A stretch of 64,000 nt of DNA from an uncultured Pelagibacteraceae bacterium (lineage in GTDB: Bacteria > Pseudomonadota > Alphaproteobacteria > Pelagibacterales > Pelagibacteraceae): assembly GCA_902543375.1 (NCBI GenBank), contig CACBYE010000005.1, positions 35,885-99,884 of the forward strand, given 5' to 3'. Made by a program: the position numbers and the translations under genes. The notes below the pieces were generated by a model. That model was not told the DNA's origin. It saw only the letters and a list, made by a program, of their open reading frames with translations, and made no database searches. Below are positions 1 to 8,145 of the stretch, one piece after another (the stretch's first letter is position 1; every line of letters begins with the position of its first letter).

Positions 1-2
1 AA

Positions 3-587
3 GAAATAAAAGGTGAGGGCGAAGGTAGGCTTTGTATAGCTCAATCTTGGCCTGGTCAAATGAGAACGGTATATGGTGATCATCAAAGGTTTATTGATAC
101 CTATTTTTCACAGTTTGACGGAAAATATTTTACTGGAGATGGATGTAAAAGAGATAAAGATGGTTACTACTGGATTACTGGTAGAGTTGATGATGTGATT
201 ATTGTTTCAGGACATAATCTAGGTACAGCTGAAATTGAAAGCGCATTTGTTGCACATCCAAAAGTAGCTGAAGCTGCAGTAGTTGGATATCCTCATGATA
301 TTAAGGGAAATGGATTATACTGTTATGTTACACTTAACGCAGGGGAGAGTGAGACTGGCGACTTAGATAGAGAACTAAAACTTTGGGTTAGAAAACAAAT
401 AGGACCTTTAGCAACACCAGATCTAATTCATTTTACCCCAGGACTTCCAAAAACAAGGTCTGGAAAAATTATGAGAAGAATTTTAAGAAAAATTGCGGCA
501 AATGAACATGGACAATTAGGAGATACAACTACTCTTGCTGATCCAACTGTTGTAGATAGTTTGGTAGATAACAGAAAAAATATTTAA
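3..587 (+). CDS. acs: acetyl-CoA synthetase, C-terminal part (cut by window edge)
   Basis: AMP-forming acetyl-CoA synthetase converts acetate, ATP and CoA to acetyl-CoA in the cytoplasm. The frame is open from base 3, so the gene starts outside the window; about 194 C-terminal residues are visible. They include the hinge region [21 protein letters not shown] (bases about 177-239) and the C-terminal SGKIMRR motif, whose lysine (codon 465-467) is the catalytic, acetylation-regulated lysine of this family. The C-terminal length is normal. It converges with the next gene and overlaps it by four bases. The solute symporter at 1593-3404 suggests a link to uptake of acetate or another short carboxylate. 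The family is clear; acetate rather than propionate is the likely but not proven substrate. Confidence 0.93.
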   Translation, partial: EIKGEGEGRLCIAQSWPGQMRTVYGDHQRFIDTYFSQFDGKYFTGDGCKRDKDGYYWITGRVDDVIIVSGHNLGTAEIESAFVAHPKVAEAAVVGYPHDIKGNGLYCYVTLNAGESETGDLDRELKLWVRKQIGPLATPDLIHFTPGLPKTRSGKIMRRILRKIAANEHGQLGDTTTLADPTVVDSLVDNRKNI

Positions 588-1207
588 AACTTTATTCTTT
601 CTTTAAATTCTTTTTTTACAACATCCCATTTTAAAATAACTGAATTAAGAACAATTTTACGATCTAACGTCTTTAAATCATCAGCGATTGGTGCCCACTT
701 GTATAATGATAAAGCACTAGAATTAAAGGGTAAATCATTATGATAATTGTCCCAATTGATATTCTGTAATCTTTCATCAAAACTTTTTTTTGCATTTTCT
801 ATAATATCTATCGGCATTTTGTTTGTAATTTCGTCATCTAAAATTTTTAAAAAAATTTCTTTTGCCTTTTCAGTATCTTGATAATTAAAATTTGCTTTAA
901 GCTTTGAAAATGTAAAGAATGTAAGATCTTGGAGAGCAACTGAATAAATATTCCACTTAGCAAGGTTAACCGAGTCCATGAAAGTATCATTCTCGAAATG
1001 AAGTACATATCTAGTTCCCATCCTTGTTTTAAGATATCCATAAAGAGTGACTTGGCTCACCCAAGCAGATTTTGATTGAATAAAAGCTTCAAGTTCATCT
1101 AAGTTGCTAATTTTCCCTTTAGGAATGAAAGCTTTAAACATGGCGAAGAGATAAGTCTTAAAATCACTTAAAGTTAAGTCTCTCCAAGTTAATTTGTATT
1201 TACCCAT
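584..1207 (-). CDS. conserved protein of unknown function next to acs/symporter
   Basis: I do not recognise a named family. The protein is about 207 residues from the ATG at 1207, which has AGGG a few bases upstream; an in-frame GTG at 1228 would add seven residues but has no visible ribosome binding site. It looks soluble, with no signal peptide or membrane segment, and is rich in charged and aromatic residues. A distinctive stretch is [20 protein letters not shown] followed by a conserved-looking NLAKWNIY. From memory, similar proteins occur beside acetate or solute symporter genes in other Alphaproteobacteria, but I cannot verify this here. It is divergent from the symporter pair and convergent with acs, which suggests a role tied to that uptake and activation pathway. 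No function is claimed. Confidence 0.75.
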   Translation of the reverse strand: MGKYKLTWRDLTLSDFKTYLFAMFKAFIPKGKISNLDELEAFIQSKSAWVSQVTLYGYLKTRMGTRYVLHFENDTFMDSVNLAKWNIYSVALQDLTFFTFSKLKANFNYQDTEKAKEIFLKILDDEITNKMPIDIIENAKKSFDERLQNINWDNYHNDLPFNSSALSLYKWAPIADDLKTLDRKIVLNSVILKWDVVKKEFKERIKF

Positions 1208-1226
1208 AAAAAGCCCTATTTTTGAC

Positions 1227-1314
1227 ACTTATAACTGAAAAAGGCCAGTAAATTTACCAATTTTAACACTTTAAATCTATTTTATAATGGTTATGGTTTT
1301 CGCCAGTTATAACT
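1227..1314. promoter_or_regulatory. divergent promoter region with two TTATAACT boxes
   Basis: This 126-base gap separates the unknown gene (leftward) from the symporter operon (rightward). A TATAAT hexamer lies at 1283-1288, suitably placed for the symporter, though no good -35 is visible. A perfect 10-base palindrome AGTTATAACT lies at 1305-1314 and a near copy ACTTATAACT at 1227-1236, 78 bases apart and flanking the -10. This could be a pair of operator sites. The symporter start has a good ribosome binding site (AGAGAGG at about 1320-1327). Confidence 0.4.
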
Positions 1315-1332
1315 AAAAAGAGAGAGGTATAA

Positions 1333-1593
1333 ATGTCAAAACAAGAACAACACTGGGAAAAATCCAAGGGTTTGCTAATGATGACTTTAGCAATTTGGTT
1401 TGTTTTCTCAATTGGCATCTTCTTATTCGGGGCTGAAATGAACGAAGTTACGGGACCATTTGGTTATCCGTTGACTTATTGGTTCACTTGTCAAGGTTCT
1501 CTTGGAATTTTCGTAATACTAATTTTCTGGTTTGCGAATAGACAAGAAAAAATTGATGAAGAGTTCGGCTTTAGTGAGAGAGGAGATGACTAA
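1333..1593 (+). CDS. sodium/solute symporter small subunit (DUF4212, YjcH-like)
   Basis: This is an 86-residue inner-membrane protein with two hydrophobic segments (about residues 13-33 and 46-67) and a charged C-terminal tail. The MTLAIWF start of helix 1 and the GYPLTYWF..QGS segment entering helix 2 fit the DUF4212 family, the small partner of certain sodium:solute symporters. Its stop codon overlaps the ATG of the large subunit by one base (TAATG), so the two are almost certainly co-translated. A strong purine-rich ribosome binding site precedes the ATG. The exact role of the small subunit in transport is not settled in the family; the pairing itself is diagnostic. Confidence 0.88.
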   Translation: MSKQEQHWEKSKGLLMMTLAIWFVFSIGIFLFGAEMNEVTGPFGYPLTYWFTCQGSLGIFVILIFWFANRQEKIDEEFGFSERGDD

Positions 1594-3404
1594 TGCTAAA
1601 AGGTAATTTTATAGACAATTTACCTAAAGTTTATGGAATCTATACAGGAGGATTTTTAGGTTTCATAATCATTATGTCAATTGGTGAGCAGATGGGTATG
1701 TCAGCTAAAGCAATAGGAATTTGTTTCGTTGCCTTTACTGTAGCCATCTATGCAATAATTGGTTATCTATCACGTACAGCGCAAGCAGATGCGTATTACG
1801 TAGCTGGAAGACAAGTACCAACCGTGTTCAACGGAATGGCGACAGCAGCAGACTGGATGTCTGGTGCTTCATTCGTTGCAATGGCTGGTGGTATTTACTT
1901 TAAAGGTTACGGATATATGGCACTACTTGTAGGTTGGACTGGTGGATATGTATTAGTTGCATCACTATTAGCACCTTACTTAAGAAAATTTGGCTGTTAC
2001 ACAGTTCCAGATTTTATAGGTACAAGATACGGTGGTAATTTAAGTAGATTCATGGCAGTAGTAGTTTTAACTGTTGCTTCATTTACTTATGTGACTGCAC
2101 AAATTAACGCCACAGGTACAATTGCATCTGTTGCACTAGATATTCCATTTCAATACGCTGTATACGTTGGACTAATAAGTATCTTACTTTGTTCAATGCT
2201 TGGCGGTATGAGAGGAGTAACTTGGACACAGGTAGCTCAATATATCGTACTAATCATAGCTTACTTATTACCAGTATTCTGGATCAGTAACAAAATGGGT
2301 GCGGGTTTCTTCCCTCACTTCATGTTAGCTGATGAAGTTTCTAGAATAGCCGAATTAGAGGCTCAGTTTGGTTTTGTTAAAAACTCTGCTGAAAATCTAA
2401 AAGAAGTACCAAAAGGTTTAGCTGGAATAACTAAAGCTCACTCAGCGGTGAACGCAACACCTTGGGCATTTATTTCATTAGCGTTAGCGATGATGATGGG
2501 AACAGCTTCATTGCCTCACGTTATGATGAGATATTTTACTACTCCAAGTGTAAAAGCAGCTAGAAAATCAGTAGGTTGGTCATTATTCTTTATCTTCCTA
2601 CTTTATTCTTCTGCTCCAATGTTAGCGACACTATCTAAGTTGTCATTGATTGATCCGTCATTACCAACTGGTATTATCGGTAAATCAATAACTGAAGTTC
2701 AAGCGATAGATTGGTATCAAAACTGGAACCAAGCAAACTTAATGTTTGTAAGCGACTTTAACGGAAATGGAACTCTAGAGTTAAACGAGTTTTTCATGGG
2801 TGGTAAAGCCGTTGTGTTAGCAACTCCAGAAATAGCTGGATTACCGTATGTAATCTCAGGTCTGGTTGCTGCTGGAGGTATGGCAGCTGCCATGTCAACA
2901 GCTGATGGTTTGATTTTAGCAATTGCAAACGCAATCTCACACGATGTTTACTATAAGATCATCGATCCAAAAGCTGAGACTGCGAAGAGACTAGTTGTTG
3001 CAAGGGTATTACTTGTAGTAATTGGTTTTGCAGGAGCAACAATCGCAGCTCTTGAGATCCAAGGTATCTTAGGTTCAGTAATCTGGGCTTTTGACTTTGC
3101 GATGTCAGGACTATTCTTCCCACTTGTACTTGGTGTATGGTGGAAGAGAGCTAACAAAGAAGGTGCTATAGCTGGTATGGCTTTAGGATTAATTTCTGGT
3201 GCTGGTTACCTAGTTTGGGTAAGAACAGGCGGAAGCGGATTCTTAGGTATAACACAGTTAACGTTTGGTATCTTTGGTTCAGCTGTCAGCTTAGTATCTA
3301 TGGTTGTGGTAAGTTTAATAACTTCAGAACCAAGTGCTGCTACGCAGAGAATGGTTGACGAAGTTAGAGTACCATCTGGTAGATCTATCATCGGCAAACA
3401 ATAA
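1593..3404 (+). CDS. sodium:solute symporter large subunit (ActP-like, VC_2705 type)
   Basis: This 603-residue polytopic inner-membrane protein of the SSS family is probably a sodium-coupled importer of acetate or a related short carboxylate. The family core is visible: AQADAYYVAGRQVPTVFNGM near residue 70, PDFIGTRYGG near residue 140, and the AAGGMAAAMSTADGLILAIA segment near 430. The protein is longer than PutP-type members, as expected for the subfamily that pairs with a DUF4212 subunit. An extramembrane insertion contains a 12-residue EF-hand-like loop at 388-399 (DFNGNGTLELNE). Codon use is visibly richer in GC-ending codons than in neighbours, suggesting high expression. A hairpin terminator follows. 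The nearby acs supports an acetate substrate, but this is inference. Confidence 0.9.
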   Translation: MLKGNFIDNLPKVYGIYTGGFLGFIIIMSIGEQMGMSAKAIGICFVAFTVAIYAIIGYLSRTAQADAYYVAGRQVPTVFNGMATAADWMSGASFVAMAGGIYFKGYGYMALLVGWTGGYVLVASLLAPYLRKFGCYTVPDFIGTRYGGNLSRFMAVVVLTVASFTYVTAQINATGTIASVALDIPFQYAVYVGLISILLCSMLGGMRGVTWTQVAQYIVLIIAYLLPVFWISNKMGAGFFPHFMLADEVSRIAELEAQFGFVKNSAENLKEVPKGLAGITKAHSAVNATPWAFISLALAMMMGTASLPHVMMRYFTTPSVKAARKSVGWSLFFIFLLYSSAPMLATLSKLSLIDPSLPTGIIGKSITEVQAIDWYQNWNQANLMFVSDFNGNGTLELNEFFMGGKAVVLATPEIAGLPYVISGLVAAGGMAAAMSTADGLILAIANAISHDVYYKIIDPKAETAKRLVVARVLLVVIGFAGATIAALEIQGILGSVIWAFDFAMSGLFFPLVLGVWWKRANKEGAIAGMALGLISGAGYLVWVRTGGSGFLGITQLTFGIFGSAVSLVSMVVVSLITSEPSAATQRMVDEVRVPSGRSIIGKQ

Positions 3405-3417
3405 AAATAATCTTTAT

Positions 3418-3443
3418 AAGGGGCGATTAATTTCGCCCCTTTT
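3418..3443 (+). terminator. Rho-independent terminator after the symporter operon
   Basis: AAGGGGCGA (3418-3426) pairs perfectly with TCGCCCCTT (3433-3441) around a six-base loop and runs into T residues. It lies 14 bases after the symporter stop codon and stands out as GC-rich against the AT-rich background. Confidence 0.9.
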
Positions 3444-3474
3444 AATTTCTACTTTTTTCAAATATAAATCTTAA

Positions 3475-3819
3475 ATGTCTGCTAACTTTCACCCTTTAGT
3501 ATATATAATTGATTATATTCTAGGAGTGATAATGTGGACTCTGATTGGTAGAGTGGCAATGAATATTTTTCAAAGAGAGGACTCTCAATTTTTTTTTATG
3601 AGAGTTTTTGTAAAATTTACTAATCCTCTTGTTAATTTATTTAAACCTATAACTCCATCTTTTATAATTCAACCAATCGTGCCCTTATACGTTGCTTGGT
3701 TTTTCTTTATGATAAGATTTTACCTTATGCCTTGGATTTTGGGATACTCTGTGATGGGTATGTTATCATTTCCTTTAGAAAGTGAAATTTCAAGACAAAT
3801 TTATCAATTTTTTAATTAA
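3475..3819 (+). CDS. YggT-family membrane protein
   Basis: This 114-residue integral membrane protein has hydrophobic segments at about residues 8-30 and 62-95. Between them is a conserved-looking amphipathic stretch (FVKFTNPLVNLFKPITPSF) of the kind seen in YggT proteins, where a TEP/TDP-like segment is followed by a short loop and a second helix. YggT proteins are small inner-membrane proteins of poorly defined function, linked in some bacteria to ion homeostasis or division. It stands alone after the symporter terminator, 39 bases before rpe. The family call comes from pattern memory and is moderate; that it is a real membrane protein gene is much surer. Confidence 0.65.
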   Translation: MSANFHPLVYIIDYILGVIMWTLIGRVAMNIFQREDSQFFFMRVFVKFTNPLVNLFKPITPSFIIQPIVPLYVAWFFFMIRFYLMPWILGYSVMGMLSFPLESEISRQIYQFFN

Positions 3820-3858
3820 TTAAATTTTAAAATTTGGTACTAGTATGTTTAGTCACCA

Positions 3859-4518
3859 ATGAAAAAAATACAAATTTCACCATCAATCCTATCTGCTGAC
3901 TTCAGTCAATTGGGGAATGAAATTAAGAGATTAGAAGATGCAGGAGCAGACATGATACACGTTGATGTCATGGATGGTCACTTTGTTCCTAATTTAACTA
4001 TTGGTCCACCAGTTATAAAAGCTCTTAGAAAACACACAAAATTGGTCTTTGATGTGCATTTAATGATTTCACCTGTGCATAAATATATCAAAGATTTTGC
4101 AGAAGCTGGTGCAGATATAATTACAATACATCCAGAAGCTACTAAAAACTTAAAAGAGTCAATTGAACAAATCAAGATTTTTAAAAAAAAAGTGGGAGTT
4201 TCACTAAACCCAGATACTGAAATTAGTACAATCGAAGAAGATTTAGAAAATGTTGATTTGATATTAGTTATGAGTGTTTTTCCAGGTTTTGGTGGTCAAA
4301 AATTTATTCATAAAGTCATAGAAAAAATCAAATTATTAAAAAAAATTAAAGAAGAAAAAAATTATAATTATGACATTGAAGTAGACGGGGGAATAAATTT
4401 TGACAATTCTAAAGAAGTAATAAATGCAGGCGCAAATATTCTTGTCTCAGGAACAACTATATTTAAAGAAAATAATGGAAATATAAAAAAAAATATAGAA
4501 ACACTTAAAGAAGTGTAG
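3859..4518 (+). CDS. rpe: ribulose-phosphate 3-epimerase
   Basis: This enzyme interconverts D-ribulose 5-phosphate and D-xylulose 5-phosphate in the pentose phosphate pathway. The 219-residue protein has the normal length for the TIM barrel. Metal-binding motifs are present: HVDVMDGHFVPN (H34, D36), DVHLM (H67) and EVDGGIN near 175, with the phosphate-binding VFPGFGGQKF near 140. It starts a tight rightward run rpe-heparinase-purH; the next ATG follows its stop by one base. This order is familiar from other Alphaproteobacteria. Confidence 0.96.
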   Translation: MKKIQISPSILSADFSQLGNEIKRLEDAGADMIHVDVMDGHFVPNLTIGPPVIKALRKHTKLVFDVHLMISPVHKYIKDFAEAGADIITIHPEATKNLKESIEQIKIFKKKVGVSLNPDTEISTIEEDLENVDLILVMSVFPGFGGQKFIHKVIEKIKLLKKIKEEKNYNYDIEVDGGINFDNSKEVINAGANILVSGTTIFKENNGNIKKNIETLKEV

Positions 4519-4519
4519 A

Positions 4520-6145
4520 ATGTTACTGAATGAATTTTTTAAAACTTTTTATATTTCAATCAGTTACATAAAAGACAAATTTGAAAATTTTTACAAAAAT
4601 TCTACTTTATATGAGAAAAAAATTTCCAGAACTTTAGAGGTTGAATTTAATTACAAACCTAGCCCCTATTTGCTATCGTCTTTAATAAATTATCAAAACA
4701 AAAAATATAAAATTGATGATTTAAATTTTAATAAAATTTGGGTAAATAAAAAAGAATCTAAAGAATTCAAAAAATTAAATAATTTTTTTTGGTTTTTTAG
4801 TCTTGATCTTAAATCCTCAAAGAAAATGACACAAAAAGTAATATTAGATTGGGTTACTAGAAATAATCGTTATCGAAAAGAAAGTTGGGAATTTGATACT
4901 ACTGCCAAAAGAATAATTTCATGGTTATCTAACCATCACCTTTCATATAATAAAAGTAATAGTGAATACAGATCAATATTTGATTACATGATCCAAAAAC
5001 AAACTAATCACTTAATAATTGAAATTAAAAAATCAAAAAATTTGGATGACAAAATTGTTGGTTGCTCAGCAATTATCTTAGTAGGATTATGTTATAAAAT
5101 CGATAAAAGATATCTATCATTTGGATTAAATCTTTTAAAAAAAATAATAAGAAATTTATTAGATAATGAAGGTTTCATAAAATCAAGAAATATAAAACAA
5201 CAGATTTTTTATTTAAAGTATTTAATTCTGATTAAAGAGTGGTTTAGAGAATCTCAAGTTGAGACACCAGAACTTGTAGAAGAAACAATATATTATTTTG
5301 GAAAAGCGTATGCTTATTTTTGGCAAAACACACAAGTGAATTTTTTATTTAATGGAAATAATATTACTAATAATAAAACTTTTGATAATTACCTTAAAAG
5401 ACTAGGTTATAAATTTAAAAGTGATAATAAAGACTATGGCGGTTACACAATTTTACAAAATAAAAAAATTTGTATTGCAATGGATACGGGCTCCTCTCCA
5501 GATGTTAAATATTCAAAGGATTATCAATCAGGGGCTTTATCCTTTGAAATTATCTCAAATGGTAAAAAATTGATTGGTAATTGTGGATACTACAAAAAAA
5601 AAGATCAAAAACTCAATAAATTATCAAAATCTTCTGCAACTCACAGCACTTTAATAATTGATGATAACTCATCATGTAAATTCTTAAAAGAAAGAGACAG
5701 ATGGGTTCTTAAAACTGGACTAAGAGTAACGCAAAAAAAAATCATATTTGAAAAAGATTATTGGAGAATTACCGCAGCACATGACGGATATTTAAAAGAT
5801 TATAAGTCAATACATGAGAGAAATATCGAATTTTATCCTGAAAAGATGATATTTGTAGGAAATGATAAAATTATAAAAAGAAAAAATAAAAACAATTATA
5901 AATTTGAAATTAGATTTCATTTAGAGCCAAATATCAAGTTAATGAAAACTCAAGATAAAAAATCAATTTTAATCGAATTAGATGAAGAGGGATGGAAATT
6001 TACATGTGATAATTATGATATAAATATTGATAATGGTTTATATTTTGGCAATAAACATTTGTATGTTGAAAACAAAAACATTTTTGTATCTGGAATCTCA
6101 AATAATAGTGAAGAAAATATTAAATGGGAAATAAAAAAAATATAA
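4520..6145 (+). CDS. heparinase II/III family protein
   Basis: The 541-residue protein has an all-helical N-terminal half (about 1-280) and a beta-rich C-terminal half, as in the heparinase II/III-like polysaccharide lyase fold. Recognisable pieces are the MDTGSSPDVKYSKDYQSGAL segment near residue 320 and SATHSTLIIDDNSSC near 375, which match the conserved lyase C-terminal domain. No signal peptide is evident, so its location and substrate are unclear. In many Alphaproteobacteria a homologue sits between rpe and purH, as here. Its stop overlaps the purH ATG (TAATG). True substrate cleavage is unproven; envelope or capsule polysaccharide metabolism is a guess. Confidence 0.82.
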   Translation: MLLNEFFKTFYISISYIKDKFENFYKNSTLYEKKISRTLEVEFNYKPSPYLLSSLINYQNKKYKIDDLNFNKIWVNKKESKEFKKLNNFFWFFSLDLKSSKKMTQKVILDWVTRNNRYRKESWEFDTTAKRIISWLSNHHLSYNKSNSEYRSIFDYMIQKQTNHLIIEIKKSKNLDDKIVGCSAIILVGLCYKIDKRYLSFGLNLLKKIIRNLLDNEGFIKSRNIKQQIFYLKYLILIKEWFRESQVETPELVEETIYYFGKAYAYFWQNTQVNFLFNGNNITNNKTFDNYLKRLGYKFKSDNKDYGGYTILQNKKICIAMDTGSSPDVKYSKDYQSGALSFEIISNGKKLIGNCGYYKKKDQKLNKLSKSSATHSTLIIDDNSSCKFLKERDRWVLKTGLRVTQKKIIFEKDYWRITAAHDGYLKDYKSIHERNIEFYPEKMIFVGNDKIIKRKNKNNYKFEIRFHLEPNIKLMKTQDKKSILIELDEEGWKFTCDNYDINIDNGLYFGNKHLYVENKNIFVSGISNNSEENIKWEIKKI

Positions 6146-7680
6146 TGAAAAGAGTTAAAACCGCATTGATATCCCTCTCTGACAAATCTTACTTAAAACC
6201 TTTACTAAAAGAATTAAAGAAAAATAATATAAAAATGATTAGCTCTGGTGGAACTTTTAAAGAAATTAGAAAACTAAAATTCAAATGTTTGGAGGTTTCA
6301 GACTTTACCGGTTTTAACGAAATTCTCGAGGGAAGAGTGAAGACCTTACATCCTAAAATACATAGTGGAATTTTAAACAAAAGAAACAAAAAATCGCACC
6401 TAAAAGACATGAAAAAAAATAACTTTGAAAATATCGACTTAGTGATTGTAAATTTTTATCCTTTTGAAAAAACTGTTAAACAAACAAATAGTCACTCTAA
6501 AATATTGGACAATATTGATATTGGTGGTCCAACTATGGTTAGGGCAGCAGCAAAAAATTACAATGATGTTACTGTGATAACGTCTTTTGATCAATATTCA
6601 GAGCTCATTAGTGAATTAAAAAAGAACAAAGGTTATACCACTTTAAAATTTAGAGAAAAAATGTCCAGAATTGCATTTGGTGAATCTGCTTACTATGAAG
6701 CTGTGATATCAAATTATTTAAACAACTATAGCAATATTAATTTTCCTAAAAGGAAAATCTTGTACACAAATTTGATACAGGAACTCAGATATGGAGAAAA
6801 TCCTCATCAGATAGGAGCATTTTATTCTCAAAATAAAAAAAATCTAATCAATCAAATTCATGGAAAAACCTTAAGCTATAATAATTATAGTGATATTTTT
6901 TCAGCGCTAGCAATTACAAGATCACTTCCAAAAAATACTGGTACAGTTATTGTGAAACATGGAAATCCTTGTGGCGTCTCAACACTTAAAAATAATATTG
7001 ATAGTTATAAATTTGCACTAGCATCAGACCCTACAAGTGCTTTTGGTGGAGTTGTTTCATGTAATTATAAAATTACACCTAAAATAGCTTTAATTCTTAA
7101 TGAAGTTTTTCTTGAAGTCATTATTGCAAATGGATTTGATAAAAATGCTCTAAAAATTTTAAAATTGAAAAAAAATCTAAGACTTATAGACTCATCAAAA
7201 TTAACTTTTAATCATCTTTGGAAATTTAATTCTATAGGTGATTATACACTCATACAATCAGAGGATAAGGAAAATTTTTCTAAAAAGAACTTTAAAGTTG
7301 TTTCGAAGAGAAAACCAACTAAATCACAACTTGATAATTTGATGTTTGCTTTTAACGTGTGTCGCTACGTGAAATCTAATGCAATCGTTTTAGTAAGTAA
7401 TAAGTCGACAATTGGTATTGGCTCAGGGCAACCTAGTAGACTGGATAGTTGTAAAATTGCAATTAATAAAATGAACAAATTTTCAAAACTTAAACACGAG
7501 ATTGTGGCAGCATCTGATGCTTTTTTTCCATTTGTAGATGGGATAGAAAAGTTGGTTCAATCAGGAACTACTGCAATAATTCAACCCGCTGGCTCAATAA
7601 GAGACAAAGAAATTATAAAATTTGCAAACGACACAAATACTATTTTAGTTTTTTCAAAAACTAGACATTTTAGACATTAA
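6145..7680 (+). CDS. purH: bifunctional AICAR transformylase / IMP cyclohydrolase
   Basis: PurH catalyses the last two steps of de novo IMP synthesis: formylation of AICAR with 10-formyltetrahydrofolate and ring closure. I chose the ATG at 6145 (511 residues), which starts MKRVKTALISLSDKS and overlaps the heparinase stop by one base; the in-frame ATG at 6124 would only add seven residues inside the upstream gene. The N-terminal cyclohydrolase domain has the SSGGTFKEI and LEGRVKTLHPKIHSG motifs; the transformylase domain has KHGNPCGVS (K271, H272), GQPSRLDS and the SDAFFPFVDG segment. It overlaps the convergent dehydratase gene by 11 bases. Confidence 0.96.
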   Translation: MKRVKTALISLSDKSYLKPLLKELKKNNIKMISSGGTFKEIRKLKFKCLEVSDFTGFNEILEGRVKTLHPKIHSGILNKRNKKSHLKDMKKNNFENIDLVIVNFYPFEKTVKQTNSHSKILDNIDIGGPTMVRAAAKNYNDVTVITSFDQYSELISELKKNKGYTTLKFREKMSRIAFGESAYYEAVISNYLNNYSNINFPKRKILYTNLIQELRYGENPHQIGAFYSQNKKNLINQIHGKTLSYNNYSDIFSALAITRSLPKNTGTVIVKHGNPCGVSTLKNNIDSYKFALASDPTSAFGGVVSCNYKITPKIALILNEVFLEVIIANGFDKNALKILKLKKNLRLIDSSKLTFNHLWKFNSIGDYTLIQSEDKENFSKKNFKVVSKRKPTKSQLDNLMFAFNVCRYVKSNAIVLVSNKSTIGIGSGQPSRLDSCKIAINKMNKFSKLKHEIVAASDAFFPFVDGIEKLVQSGTTAIIQPAGSIRDKEIIKFANDTNTILVFSKTRHFRH

Positions 7681-8014
7681 TTATCTGATCAATTTTAGCC
7701 GCCAAGATGAAATCATTTTCAGATAAACCCTCAATAGCATGTGTACTAATGTTAATCTTAGCATATCCCCAGCCAAAAATTATATCAGGATGATGACCTT
7801 CTTCCTCTGAAACTTTTCCAACTTCATTAACAAATTTTTGACTTTCTAAGAAATTTTTAAATTCAAATTTTTTTTCTAAAAGGTAAACTTTTTTATCATT
7901 TTGGATAATTTCCCATCCATCAACTTTTTTCTGATATTTGTGAATTTCAGACATATCGAAAGCTTTTACACCGCCTTCACAGGGTACACACTTTTTTTTT
8001 AATAAATCACTCAT
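7670..8014 (-). CDS. 4a-hydroxytetrahydrobiopterin dehydratase (pterin carbinolamine dehydratase)
   Basis: This family dehydrates 4a-hydroxytetrahydropterin during pterin cofactor recycling. The 114-residue protein has the hallmark EEGHHPDI motif (residues 71-78) and the paired later histidine (T91-H92 in NISTHAIEGL). An N-terminal CVPCEGG stretch is common in bacterial members. I see no aromatic amino acid hydroxylase in the window that would need it; in bacteria without one, the protein may act in molybdopterin or folate chemistry. It ends overlapping purH and is preceded by tRNA-Gly on the same strand. Confidence 0.92.
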   Translation of the reverse strand: MSDLLKKKCVPCEGGVKAFDMSEIHKYQKKVDGWEIIQNDKKVYLLEKKFEFKNFLESQKFVNEVGKVSEEEGHHPDIIFGWGYAKINISTHAIEGLSENDFILAAKIDQIINV

Positions 8015-8021
8015 AACAAAA

Positions 8022-8096
8022 TGGAGCGGGCAAAGGGGGTCGAACCCTCGACCTTCTCGTTGGCAACGAGACGCTCTACCACTGAGCTATGCCCGC
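8022..8096 (-). tRNA. tRNA-Gly (GCC)
   Basis: Read on the minus strand, the acceptor stem GCGGGC pairs with GCCCGC, the D arm is AGCTCAGTGGTAGAGC, and the anticodon stem TCTCG/CGAGA encloses a TTGCCAA loop with anticodon GCC. The T arm contains GGGTTCGACCC. The CCA end is encoded (TGG at 8022-8024 on the plus strand). It is the only RNA gene I find in the window. No neighbouring tRNA shares the transcript. Confidence 0.98.
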
Positions 8097-8145
8097 AAAA
8101 CTTGGTTAATATAAAGATTGTAAATTATTTTTCAAGAAATTTAAA

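Noticed and set aside
847..1041. Small alternative frame within the unknown gene 584-1207
   Set aside because: It is nested, in another frame on the same strand, with no independent start signal.
1593..3404. Symporter and porin regions as horizontally acquired because of richer codon use
   Set aside because: The shift fits high-expression codon bias in two abundant transport proteins; there are no flanking mobile elements or attachment sites.
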